A stretch of 64,000 nucleotides of DNA, taken from NCBI GenBank assembly GCA_012103505.1, contig WLWP01000002.1:310001-374000 (forward strand). The letters run 5' to 3'. The notes beneath the pieces are model-generated. The model had not been told where the DNA came from. It saw only the letters and a list, made by a program, of their open reading frames with translations, and searched no databases. The DNA is from Pseudomonadales bacterium. Its GTDB lineage: Bacteria > Pseudomonadota > Gammaproteobacteria > Pseudomonadales > Azotimanducaceae. Positions within the stretch are counted from its first letter, which is position 1. Each line of letters opens with the position of its first letter. This document shows, one piece after another, positions 35,987 through 43,699 of this stretch. The position numbers and the translations under genes are program-made.

Positions 35987-36787
35987 ATGGGTATCGACCA
36001 AACATTCGAAACTATTCTCCGATTGAGCGTTTTTTTGACCGCCCTGATTGCCATAGCAGTGTTGGAAGCAATTTACCCTCGTCGAGTCATGCGCATTCCG
36101 AAAGTTCTACGCTGGCGGACAAATATTGGCATCTCGGTCGTTAACCAAATTCTGTCCCGTCTGGTAATCCCGGTCTCCGCAACCGCGCTCGCAATTGTTT
36201 GCGCAGAGCGTGGCTGGGGACTGTTACACCAAGTAGCGCTACCCTCTCCGTTCGAGTTTGCTTTCGCCATTATCTTCCTAGATTTCATCATTTATTGGCA
36301 ACACCGTCTCTACCATCTCATACCCGTGCTTTGGCGGTTTCACCGGATGCACCACGCGGATACCGAGTTCGATGTCACCACAGGAATTCGTTTCCATCCT
36401 GTCTCAATTCTTCTTTCGGCGTTGATAAAGCTAGGCGCTGTGCTCCTCCTCGGACCAAGCGTGGTGTCTGTGGTTATTTTCGAGATCCTCCTCAACGCAA
36501 CCTCATTGTTCAATCACAGCAATCTCAATCTGCCATCCTATGTGGATCGCATCTTGCGACGTATCCTGGTGACGCCAGATATGCACCGCGTTCACCACTC
36601 CACTTTACAAGACGAACACAGCCATAATTTCGGCTTTAACTTCACTTGGTGGGATTTCTTGTTTGGTTCCTACCAGGCACAACCAACCAACGGTCACACC
36701 GACATGTGTATCGGATTAAGTCAGTTTCGCGGCTCAAGTGAAATCAGGATTAGAAAACTGCTAACGCAACCTTTTCGAAACGAATAA
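35987..36787 (+). CDS. sterol desaturase / fatty acid hydroxylase family protein
   Basis: A 266-residue membrane di-iron enzyme. Helices lie near 12-30, 45-65, 83-105 and 135-165. The histidine clusters are 'WQHRLYHLIPVLWRFHRMHHADTEFD' in the middle, 'FNHSNL', and 'TPDMHRVHHSTLQDEHSHNFG' near 200. These bind the two irons. Substrates may be lipids, sterols or carotenoids. It is divergent from the hypothetical gene. Confidence 0.92.
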   Translation: MGIDQTFETILRLSVFLTALIAIAVLEAIYPRRVMRIPKVLRWRTNIGISVVNQILSRLVIPVSATALAIVCAERGWGLLHQVALPSPFEFAFAIIFLDFIIYWQHRLYHLIPVLWRFHRMHHADTEFDVTTGIRFHPVSILLSALIKLGAVLLLGPSVVSVVIFEILLNATSLFNHSNLNLPSYVDRILRRILVTPDMHRVHHSTLQDEHSHNFGFNFTWWDFLFGSYQAQPTNGHTDMCIGLSQFRGSSEIRIRKLLTQPFRNE

Positions 36788-36798
36788 TGAATCGGAAC

Positions 36799-37356
36799 TT
36801 AAGCCGTCGCTCTTGCTAACGCTGATCTCGAAGTACACCGGGCAAACCAATCGCCTATCTCTGCGTCACTAGCTGCCAAAGAGCGAAACTGTGGTCGCAG
36901 CAATAAACACGCCGTGTTTAGATCCACAACACTAAAAGTCTCGCTCAACATGTACGCGCTCTCACTGAGTACCTTTCTTAAAGCGTTGAGGGCAATTTCT
37001 ATACGAACAAGATCGACCGCTGCGCTACTACGGTTCGCTGCATCGTGAGGACCTTCGAGCTCACCCATCCCCCAAGCCAGCCACTGGATAGCTTCGGATT
37101 CGCGCGCGTTGGGCCAAAGATGCGGGGCGCGCACCTTGGCTAGGTGATAATTAATGGCTAAGGATTCAAACAAGATCAGGTCGTTGTCTTTTACAACCGG
37201 GACCTTGCCATTGGCATTGATTGAAAGGAACGCATCGGTGCGAGATTCACCCTGTGACCAATCTACGCTCTTGTGACTGTACTCAAGTTCAGACTCGCCG
37301 AGCATCCACAAACAACGAAACGTTCTGCCACCCTTCCCATACACAGTAATCGCCAT
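36799..37356 (-). CDS. glutathione S-transferase family protein
   Basis: A 185-residue GST from ATG 37356 (MAITVYGKGGRTFRC); an extension to 37377 is less likely. The N-terminal thioredoxin-like domain ends with 'FLSINANGKVPVVKDNDLILFESLAINYHLA', where the cis-proline and the ES glutathione-binding pair are clear. The C-terminal domain is helical, with 'YMLSETFSVVDLNTACLL'. Substrate unknown. Confidence 0.9.
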   Translation of the reverse strand: MAITVYGKGGRTFRCLWMLGESELEYSHKSVDWSQGESRTDAFLSINANGKVPVVKDNDLILFESLAINYHLAKVRAPHLWPNARESEAIQWLAWGMGELEGPHDAANRSSAAVDLVRIEIALNALRKVLSESAYMLSETFSVVDLNTACLLLRPQFRSLAASDAEIGDWFARCTSRSALARATA

Positions 37357-37445
37357 ACACAGCCTCATTTCTAGCATCTAAATTGGTTTTCTTACTCGCT
37401 CGCATAGTTTGTTATGCTCACCGCTGGCTTTCGGAAGGAGCGCTT

Positions 37446-37841
37446 ATGCGGTTCATTATTTTCACACTCTTGCTCACTATTACTACAATCGGCCACACAC
37501 AAGTTCGAACCGAAGAACAGGTCGTGCGCAAGCTCCTGGACCTCACTGGATTTGACAAACATCTGGCAATTAATGCGATGCGTAACTTGTACACCTACCG
37601 AGACTCCCAAATTGCCATTCTCAAAGACCCTACGCTCTCTACCGCCAAACGTCGTAGCCAAATCAAACAAGCTCGTTCGTTTCTTGTCAAAAGCCTATCA
37701 ACGCACATGAAACCTAACCAAATCGGTAAGTGGCTTAGATACTCGATTGGTGGTTTGAACACAGGTGATCCTGTGTTCTACGTCGATGCGCACTCGCCCA
37801 CTTCGGGAATGCCCCATCACCTCGGTAGAATGCTGGAGTAG
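37446..37841 (+). CDS. exported hypothetical protein, 131 aa
   Basis: The ATG at 37446 has an AAGGAG site and is preferred over the upstream frame start. A signal peptide (FIIFTLLLTITTIGHT) precedes a helical, basic mature protein with 'VVRKLLDLTGFDKHLAINAM' and 'LVKSLSTHMKPNQIGKWL'. The helical outline is like DUF2059-type periplasmic proteins, but I cannot assign it firmly. Its stop lies four bases from a terminator that belongs to the opposite strand. Confidence 0.65.
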   Translation: MRFIIFTLLLTITTIGHTQVRTEEQVVRKLLDLTGFDKHLAINAMRNLYTYRDSQIAILKDPTLSTAKRRSQIKQARSFLVKSLSTHMKPNQIGKWLRYSIGGLNTGDPVFYVDAHSPTSGMPHHLGRMLE

Positions 37842-37844
37842 TTT

Positions 37845-37872
37845 AAAAAACCCCGGGGCTTGCACCCCGGGG
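37845..37872 (-). terminator. rho-independent terminator
   Basis: CCCCGGGG is repeated about a six-base loop (37859-37864), giving an eight-base GC stem, and on the minus strand it is followed by six T. It should end the transcript that carries the MFS, 68-aa and short peptide ORFs. Confidence 0.85.
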
Positions 37873-37874
37873 AA

Positions 37875-38011
37875 GGACCTAGAAAGCTAGGTCCGAGGCT
37901 ACGCTTGCAACGAAAGGGCCACTCGCTTGGGGAAGCGGTTGACCTCGAAGATCTAACCCTCGAGGCTCGAGGTAGGTCTTCGCCGTGTTAAGCGACCGCG
38001 CTCCGCGCGGT
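37875..38011 (-). other. multi-hairpin region preceding terminator
   Basis: Four compact stems occur in 137 bases: GGACCTAG/CTAGGTCC with a four-base loop (37875-37894), CGCTT/AAGCG with loop GGGG (37924-37937), a set of alternative CCTCGAG/CTCGAGG pairings (37942-37973), and ACCGCGC/GCGCGGT with a three-base loop (37995-38011). Together with the terminator this could be a structured small RNA or a long 3' leader. The same stretch is also open in one frame (see the short ORF next to it). Confidence 0.5.
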
Positions 38012-38026
38012 AATAAATTTCGTCAT
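37988..38026 (-). CDS. possible short peptide ORF, 12 aa (48 aa if frameshifted)
   Basis: On the minus strand a strong AAGGAG site stands six bases before an ATG. The frame encodes MTKFITARSAVA and then TAA. A shift of +1 at the stop opens a further 36 codons to TAG at 37879, giving a protein-like sequence with 'TYLEPRGLDLRGQPLPQ' and 'SGPFVASVASDLAF'. It may be a leader peptide, a frameshifted small gene, a programmed frameshift or a base error in the sequence. I do not recognise either product. Confidence 0.35.
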   Translation of the reverse strand: MTKFITARSAVA

Positions 38027-38071
38027 TTCCATCTCCTTAGCCCGTCAGGGCGTTAATTACTATGAGCAGAC

Positions 38072-38278
38072 TCAGATGCCCCAGCCGGACCTCTGCATCG
38101 TGTACATCACGCGTGTCCACTCCACAAACCACGAATCCTTGGGGGCTTCTTCCACCAGCTCCAACATGCCACCGGATTGTTCAATCACACGTAGCTTGTA
38201 TCGGGCACCATCCTTGCGCCGCTGATGAGCACGAAACTCCTGGTTTCTATAGCCAGCGTTCGTCAGTTCACTCTCCAT
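38072..38278 (-). CDS. hypothetical protein, 68 aa
   Basis: A small charged protein with a very good ribosome-binding site (AAAGGAG, six-base spacing). The sequence runs from a basic N-terminal half (YRNQEFRAHQRRKDGARYKL) to an aromatic C-terminus (SWFVEWTRVMYTMQRSGWGI). No family recognised. It is 136 bases downstream of the MFS gene and 45 bases upstream of the short peptide ORF, all on the same strand. Confidence 0.6.
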   Translation of the reverse strand: MESELTNAGYRNQEFRAHQRRKDGARYKLRVIEQSGGMLELVEEAPKDSWFVEWTRVMYTMQRSGWGI

Positions 38279-38413
38279 CGTTTGCTCCTTTCTGTGGTTT
38301 GTCCTGCGACGCGATCATCCAGGCCGCGCGCAGGGCTCAACGAATCAAGCTCATGAAGAACTCGATCCGAGTAGTGGGTGTTGCTTCCTTGCTCACCCAC
38401 TGGTTCGATGACG

Positions 38414-39634
38414 TTATCCACCAGCCACCTCCAACTCCTCAGCCGCTTGGGTTTTCACCGCAGCGACCAAAGGCAGAATGAGGGTCGCAAATATTGCTAA
38501 CGTCACCACGACCAACATGCCGAGGGTGACCGTCATCCCCCACATGTCGAACACATAGCCCACGAGCGGGCCTGTTAGTACAAATGCACCTCGGAAGCCA
38601 AAACTTGCTAGCGAATTCGCGGTGGCGCGAAACTCACTTGGCACTCGGCTGTTCAGTGCATCACGTAAAATCACAAGCCCCACGCCTCTCGCTAGGAAGA
38701 ATGTAGAGCTTGCGATCAAGCCACCTACAATCCCCCAGGCTTCCATACCGATATAGCCGACTACCGGTGCAAGTCCCATGAAGAGCAGCACACCCTTAGG
38801 TCCAACTTGGGCTTCAAACTTGTGCGCCCATCTCCCGGCCAAGCCAGCTAACAGAGTTAGGCCGCCCCACATCCAACCGAAATGCGCAAGATCGATGCCT
38901 TGGTCCTGCCAGACTTTCTGCAACAACCACACCGCATAGAACGTGGTTAAACTCCAGATCGACAACGCTGCAAAGACCAAACGCAATACCCGCGAATGGG
39001 TTGCTAGGTAGCGCAGAATCGCTGCCATGTTCTGCACATGTCCTTCGCTGGCCATCCTGGCGCCTGGTGGTTCAACGATCCGAAGCACCAGCAACACAGG
39101 TATCCACCCTGCGACGACCTGTACGTAGACAAGCGATTCAAAGCCCGCATACAACATCACCGCCGAGCAAAACAGCGCCGCCACGGCTTCCGAAGCAGTA
39201 CGTGCGCCATAGAGCCGACCGACGACCTGGCGTTGCTTTTCTTCCGACTGCCCTAACGCCAGCTCTGTGTCGTACAACAAGGCCAGGTCTGCACCAGAAA
39301 TCAGCGAGTGGCTAAGTCCAAGTGCTATTTCAAAAATCGCAAGAGTCCAGAAGCCGTCTGCGATCAACAGCGCCGAGTGTCCAAACGCTGCTATCACTGC
39401 GCCTATCACCAGAGTGTTCTTGCGACCCAGCAGATCCGCCAAATAGCCGCTAGGTACCTCTGTGACCAGCACCACGAACCCAAAGAGCGCCTGCAAGCCG
39501 AAGACTTCCTGCATCGACAGTCCCTTGCTCTGAAAGAAAGGAACAGCAACAGGCATGATCACCAGAAAGACCTGGAAGAAGCCCAGCATCAACGTCCGAT
39601 GTACGTTTCTCTGTAATTTTTCCTGATATCCCAT
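38414..39634 (-). CDS. MFS transporter
   Basis: A 406-residue membrane protein with twelve predicted helices. The A-type loop motif is 'GYLADLLGRKNTLVIGAVIAAFGHSALLI' near residue 63, and 'SLIS-GADLALLYDTELALGQSEEKQRQVVGR' matches a drug-efflux-like subgroup. The second half is 'GVGLVILRDALNSRVPSEFRATANSLASFGFR'. Substrate unknown; efflux of a drug or peptide is plausible. It begins after the terminator at 39661-39701. Confidence 0.9.
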   Translation of the reverse strand: MGYQEKLQRNVHRTLMLGFFQVFLVIMPVAVPFFQSKGLSMQEVFGLQALFGFVVLVTEVPSGYLADLLGRKNTLVIGAVIAAFGHSALLIADGFWTLAIFEIALGLSHSLISGADLALLYDTELALGQSEEKQRQVVGRLYGARTASEAVAALFCSAVMLYAGFESLVYVQVVAGWIPVLLVLRIVEPPGARMASEGHVQNMAAILRYLATHSRVLRLVFAALSIWSLTTFYAVWLLQKVWQDQGIDLAHFGWMWGGLTLLAGLAGRWAHKFEAQVGPKGVLLFMGLAPVVGYIGMEAWGIVGGLIASSTFFLARGVGLVILRDALNSRVPSEFRATANSLASFGFRGAFVLTGPLVGYVFDMWGMTVTLGMLVVVTLAIFATLILPLVAAVKTQAAEELEVAGG

Positions 39635-39660
39635 GTTCCCTATCCCAATTCTCTAGTCCC

Positions 39661-39701
39661 AAAACGAAAAAACCCTGAAGGCTTTTGGCTCTTCAGGGTT
39701 T
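39661..39701 (-). terminator. rho-independent terminator
   Basis: AAACCCTGAAG and CTTCAGGGTTT form an 11-base stem with a ten-base loop (39681-39690). On the minus strand it is followed by six T and a second T run. It ends a small transcription unit that lies between the DUF899-like gene and the MFS gene. The stem on the plus strand lacks a comparable T run. Confidence 0.85.
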
Positions 39702-39727
39702 CTTCGATGTTCTTTTTTCGAAGCGAC

Positions 39728-39883
39728 TTACCCGTCGGAGCCTCTGTAACCATGTGCGATGAAATCTTTACCCGCGGTCATCGAAATCATCGGATCACAC
39801 GTATAACCACGCAGGCACACGCTGACCTGCAGGTTTGTGACCTGCACGAAGCGATTACGTTGTGTGTTCCAGATGCTGTTCAT
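39728..39883 (-). CDS. possible small protein, 51 aa
   Basis: An open frame from ATG 39883 to TAA 39728 lies between a -35/-10 promoter candidate and a strong terminator. The product is polar, with two cysteines (SVCLRGYTCDP) and a C-terminal 'SMTAGKDFIAHGYRGSDG'. The ribosome-binding site is weak (AAAAAGAAC). A tandem GCAGGTCA and a GCAGGT/ACCTGC hairpin lie inside it, so a non-coding RNA is the alternative. Not recognised. Confidence 0.4.
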   Translation of the reverse strand: MNSIWNTQRNRFVQVTNLQVSVCLRGYTCDPMISMTAGKDFIAHGYRGSDG

Positions 39884-39949
39884 GTTCTTTTTGGGTGCCG
39901 TTGTTAGAACGACTTAAACCTCTTGTTTGCGGTTCTCTTGAGGGCGCGC

Positions 39950-39978
39950 ATGTTGCGCCTGAGCCTGTCTGTTGTCAA
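39950..39978 (-). promoter_or_regulatory. sigma70-type promoter candidate for small unit
   Basis: On the minus strand TTGACA (39973-39978) is followed after exactly 17 bases by CAACAT (39950-39955). The -35 is perfect; the -10 matches three of six. It would start a transcript of about 280 bases that ends at the terminator at 39661-39701. Confidence 0.45.
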
Positions 39979-40122
39979 TAATAAAATCAGAGAAAGTGTG
40001 ATGAAGTGTGAAGTAGCGCTTATGTCCGCTCGCTTGTTGCCCTCACCTAACCATATCGGCTGAAAGAATTGTCGCTTTAGCGAGCTCGGAGCAGCGCCTA
40101 ACACGACACCCCGATATTCCTT

Positions 40123-40770
40123 TTAGCTATGTTTGAGACCCGGTATAAACTCACCTCGACCTTCTGGCGTGATGTCGAATATATGCCAAAGAGGCCACAG
40201 CATATCTATGTGGCGCGGATGGAATTCGGATTGCGCAAAGAACATTTCCGCATTCCAGAAATGATGGATCCGACCTTCTCGTTTAACAAAGACATTACAC
40301 ATCGGTACCTGGGCACCGTTGGGCATTTCGCTTTTGTAATCAACTGGATATGAGTTTTCCGACGCTGACACCCAGCGTATTTCCCCCCAACCTCGAGGCA
40401 CCACCAGCTTTTGGATACGAGGAACGGAACTGCGCGCCGCGACCACAAAAGACACCCGTTGGGCGATATGATGCAGCTGTCCGACTACACTATCCATGAA
40501 GGCGCTACACATCGGACACGGATCCGAATCCTCTGCGAACATATAGCTATAAATTATTAGCGTGTCATGATCGCCAAACAGATCCTCCAAACTGACCGGA
40601 CCATTCTCATCCAGAAATTGGTAGTTTTCCGCTTCCCCACCCAGCGGCAACCCACGCCGAAGCTCGGCAACAGATTCGATCTGTTCGCGCAACGCAATCT
40701 CAGCCTCGAGCAGCTCATCGCGTTTGTGACGATACGCTTCCGACTCATTTGGAAAACTAGTGCCACTCAT
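40123..40770 (-). CDS. DUF899 (thioredoxin-like) family protein
   Basis: A 215-residue protein. 'FPNESEAYRHKRDELLEAEIALREQIESVAELRRGLPLGG' is the conserved N-terminal helix region, followed by 'LEDLFGDHDTLIIYSYMF' and a CPMC motif near residue 85 in a thioredoxin-like fold. The C-terminal 'HPRHIDMLWPLWHIFDITPEGRG' is also typical. Function is not established for the family; a thiol oxidoreductase role is inferred from CxxC. Confidence 0.88.
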   Translation of the reverse strand: MSGTSFPNESEAYRHKRDELLEAEIALREQIESVAELRRGLPLGGEAENYQFLDENGPVSLEDLFGDHDTLIIYSYMFAEDSDPCPMCSAFMDSVVGQLHHIAQRVSFVVAARSSVPRIQKLVVPRGWGEIRWVSASENSYPVDYKSEMPNGAQVPMCNVFVKREGRIHHFWNAEMFFAQSEFHPRHIDMLWPLWHIFDITPEGRGEFIPGLKHS

Positions 40771-40833
40771 AATCGACTCCGTATTACACTCTCTTCTTCG
40801 TATCTAAACGATCAAGCAGACCTTTTTCGGACA

Positions 40834-41745
40834 CTATTTTTTACTTTGCTGGTGCTCAAAGATGGATTTTTGACCTACTTTGGACCAGTCAGGGGGCATC
40901 AAGACCGGTCGCGGGTCGAATCGAGCCCATCGAGCTGGTCGTCCGGCGACAAATTCCTCAGAGTGCTTACCACCTTGGGTAAGATTGGTAATCGGCAAAG
41001 CGTCAGCTCGGCTATACGCACACAACAACAAAGGTCTGGGCCTTGGACTCATGTTCGGCGGGGAACCATGAATCGACCGGCAGTTGTGCACTGTAACTGT
41101 CCCGGCTTGGCCACCCAAGTACGCAGCGCGGCCAACCTCGACCCGTGGCAGATCTTCGTCTCGTATATTGCCGGTCCAGGAACCCGCCTGGTCATAAAGG
41201 TCGAACAGCGGACCCTCATGACTCTCAGGTATGACCCCCATGGGCGCCATCTCATCGCTAACGTCCTCTAAATAGACACCCAGGGTCAAGACGTCGTAAT
41301 TCGTATGCGGCCAGAACTGGATGTCCTGATGCCACTTCACCTCCTCGCCGCCACCACTCCACTTAAAGTTCAATTTCGAGTGATGGAACTTTACATCTTC
41401 GCCAAGCAGGTCCTGCGCAACCTCGACAAATGGCCCTTCACTTGCGAAAGCCCAATAGACATCGTCTACGTCAACTGGCGAATTCAAACGACGTATCCGT
41501 GGCGCGTCAGAGGTATGGTCGGGTTCCAGATCAAATCGTTTGTCCTTCGTGCCATCTGGGCCGATGCCGTTGTGATCGAGCGTTCGACTTATCTCGACAT
41601 AACCTGCAGTTACGTCGCGTAGACGCGTCAACCAAGATTCTTCCACCACATCGGGGATCCCAAGATAGCCATCAGCGAGGTACTTTTCGCGTTGTGCCTG
41701 ACTTAGCACCTTTGCGGGTGCCTCTAAAACCTCAACTGCTAACAT
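40834..41745 (-). CDS. phytanoyl-CoA dioxygenase (PhyH) family protein
   Basis: Fe(II)/2-oxoglutarate oxygenase of 303 residues. ATG 41745 has AGGAG nearby and is preferred over the frame start at 41793. The iron ligands are HxD in 'EVKWHQDIQFWPH' and the distal His in 'NCRSIHGSPPNMSPRPRPLLL', with Arg for 2-oxoglutarate. It is downstream of an isomerase/epimerase gene in a probable catabolic operon, so the substrate may be a sugar or polyol conjugate; this is inference. Confidence 0.9.
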   Translation of the reverse strand: MLAVEVLEAPAKVLSQAQREKYLADGYLGIPDVVEESWLTRLRDVTAGYVEISRTLDHNGIGPDGTKDKRFDLEPDHTSDAPRIRRLNSPVDVDDVYWAFASEGPFVEVAQDLLGEDVKFHHSKLNFKWSGGGEEVKWHQDIQFWPHTNYDVLTLGVYLEDVSDEMAPMGVIPESHEGPLFDLYDQAGSWTGNIRDEDLPRVEVGRAAYLGGQAGTVTVHNCRSIHGSPPNMSPRPRPLLLCAYSRADALPITNLTQGGKHSEEFVAGRPARWARFDPRPVLMPPDWSKVGQKSIFEHQQSKK

Positions 41746-41832
41746 GCCGTTCTCCTCGTACTCTTGCTCTTGTACTTCGACTTCATCCCTCAACAGTACC
41801 GCGTCGGTACATCACCTTCACATTTCATACGC

Positions 41833-42888
41833 TCACTCCAGCCCCAATACCCGCCGATTCACTTTGCCATCAACCCCGCTAGCAGCAAAATCATCAAACG
41901 CTTTGTCTGTCACTCGGATGATGTGATCGCGGATGAACTCTGCGCCTTCCCTCGCCCCATCTTCCTGGTGTTTTAGACAACACTCCCATTCAAGCACTGC
42001 CCAACCGTCAAAGTCGTATGCAGCGAGCTTTGAGAAGATGCTCTTGAAGTCGGTTTGCCCGTCACCGAGTGAGCGAAATCGCCCCGGCCGATCTAGCCAA
42101 TCTTGATAGCCGCCATAGACACCTGAGCGGCCGGACGGATTGAACTCAGCGTCTTTGACATGAAACATCTTGATCCGCTCATGGTAGATGTCTATAAAGC
42201 TCAAATAGTCCAATTGTTGCAAGACAAAGTGGCTTGGGTCATAAAGGATGTTTGCACGCGAGTGCTGATCTACCGCGTCCAGAAACCGCTCAAAGGTCAC
42301 CCCATCGTGGAGATCTTCACCAGGATGTATCTCGTAACAAACATTCACACCAGCCTCTTCGTGCGCATCCAAGATAGGTCGCCACCGAGCTGCTAGCTCC
42401 TTAAACCCTTCTTCAACTAAACCCGCAGGTCTTTGTGGCCATGGATAGAGGGTTGGCCACAAGAGCGCCCCTGAGAACGACACTTGATTAGTCAGCCCTA
42501 GATTCGCGCTTGCTTTCGCAGCGAGGGTTACCTGTTCGATCGCCCATGACGTTCGCGCCTTGGGATTACCACGCACATGCGGCGCGGCAAAACCATCAAA
42601 CAATTCGTCGTAGGCCGGGTGAACCGCAACGAGCTGTCCCTCCAAATGTGTTGAGAGTTCCGTGATCTCAATGCCATGCTCAGCAACGCGACCCTTGAGG
42701 TCATCACAATAGTCTTTACTCTTCGCAGCCTCCGCTACATCGATAAAGTTAGGATTGCCGATTGGTACCTGGATCCCTTTGAATCCTAAGTTCGCAGCCC
42801 AAGCTGCCATCGCCTCAATTGAGTTAAACGGTTCATCATCGCCCATGAATTGCGCCAAGAAAATGGCCGGACCTTTAAGTGTTTTCAT
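41833..42888 (-). CDS. sugar phosphate isomerase/epimerase family protein
   Basis: A 351-residue TIM-barrel protein of the xylose isomerase-like (AP endonuclease 2) superfamily. Metal-binding residues are suggested by 'GVNVCYEIHPGEDLHD', 'NILYDPSHFVLQ', 'IKMFHVKDAEFNPSG' and 'WAVLEWECCLKHQEDG'. The family acts on inositols, keto sugars and glycosides. It lies upstream of the dioxygenase gene, 87 bases apart. Confidence 0.92.
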   Translation of the reverse strand: MKTLKGPAIFLAQFMGDDEPFNSIEAMAAWAANLGFKGIQVPIGNPNFIDVAEAAKSKDYCDDLKGRVAEHGIEITELSTHLEGQLVAVHPAYDELFDGFAAPHVRGNPKARTSWAIEQVTLAAKASANLGLTNQVSFSGALLWPTLYPWPQRPAGLVEEGFKELAARWRPILDAHEEAGVNVCYEIHPGEDLHDGVTFERFLDAVDQHSRANILYDPSHFVLQQLDYLSFIDIYHERIKMFHVKDAEFNPSGRSGVYGGYQDWLDRPGRFRSLGDGQTDFKSIFSKLAAYDFDGWAVLEWECCLKHQEDGAREGAEFIRDHIIRVTDKAFDDFAASGVDGKVNRRVLGLE

Positions 42889-43035
42889 TCGGTAGTTTCG
42901 ATTTTGTTTTGTCTAGTAGATCGCGAGACTTACGTTCTGGTTAGCTTCGCATCGTGTGGAGTTACAGTGCCACACCTAATCAAACTCATTCAAGCATCTG
43001 CTCGGCTTCGTACGGAAGCTTGTATTCGAGCATTG

Positions 43036-43374
43036 TTATTCCGACCGCAGCCACAACCGAGCAGACTCAACGTCCTTAAAAAAGCGAATCACAGTGTGTC
43101 GTGCGTGATCCTTGATTAGTTCTTGGAGTCGTATAGGACAAGATTCAGGTTCAGGAATCACAAACGCGACTCGAAACCCATAGTTGATGAATTTCTGAAA
43201 GGTGGCACCAGCAATTCCATTCGCAAGATCGAAGTACTCTGGGATCAGGTCCGAGAGTTCAAAAACACACCCCTGCAATCCGGATGACAAAACATCCAAA
43301 GCGTCTTGTTCCGAGGTCAGACGCAGCCCGTGGTCCGATGCTAGTAGGCTATCTTCAGTATCAGTCACCATCAC
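43036..43374 (-). CDS. DUF4180-like protein
   Basis: A 112-residue soluble protein. The block 'CVFELSDLIPEYFDLANGIAGATFQKFINYGFRVAFVIPEPE' and the tail 'VIRFFKDVESARLWL' fit DUF4180. Function unknown. It overlaps the MmcQ/YjbR gene by 14 bases. The 147 bases downstream hold only a hairpin-like stretch (TGCTCG/CGAGCA near 43000-43035) and no gene. Confidence 0.75.
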   Translation of the reverse strand: MMVTDTEDSLLASDHGLRLTSEQDALDVLSSGLQGCVFELSDLIPEYFDLANGIAGATFQKFINYGFRVAFVIPEPESCPIRLQELIKDHARHTVIRFFKDVESARLWLRSE

Positions 43375-43699
43375 GCGCTCTCAGATCTTTCTTACGTGCG
43401 ACTCTTCGCCAAGCCAACTCTAACAAATCAGCAAACTCAGACTCGTCAATTGTCGGGCGAACGAGCACCGCGCCATAACCACGATAGTGATCAGTAATGT
43501 AGTACGCCATTGGGTCTCGGGCGATAAGCGCTTCCTGTTCAGCCACAGAATTTAACAAGACAACTATCGCATCCTCGTCATTGTGTAGGCGTAACATCAA
43601 TTTCTTGCCTACTCGAAAGGCCGGTGTGCCATATAAGGTGCCTTCTTCAGCACCGGGCAAGTGTGCGGCTAGTTTTCGAATCACTTGCAAATCAATCAC
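43361..43699 (-). CDS. MmcQ/YjbR family protein
   Basis: About 112 residues from a GTG at 43699 that overlaps the preceding stop as GTGA. 'LAAHLPGAEEGTLYGTPAFRVGKKLMLRLH' and 'YYITDHYRGYGAVLVRPTIDESEFADLLELAWRRVARKK' are diagnostic of the YjbR fold. Some members bind DNA, but the role is unclear. It is cotranslated with the oxidoreductase gene upstream. Confidence 0.88.
   Translation of the reverse strand: MIDLQVIRKLAAHLPGAEEGTLYGTPAFRVGKKLMLRLHNDEDAIVVLLNSVAEQEALIARDPMAYYITDHYRGYGAVLVRPTIDESEFADLLELAWRRVARKKDLRARDGD

Noticed and set aside
39661..39978. tmRNA, RNase P RNA, 6S RNA or SRP RNA
   Set aside because: None of the conserved cores (tRNA-like CCA end, GAGGAAAGUCC-type P RNA core, SRP tetraloop region) is visible.
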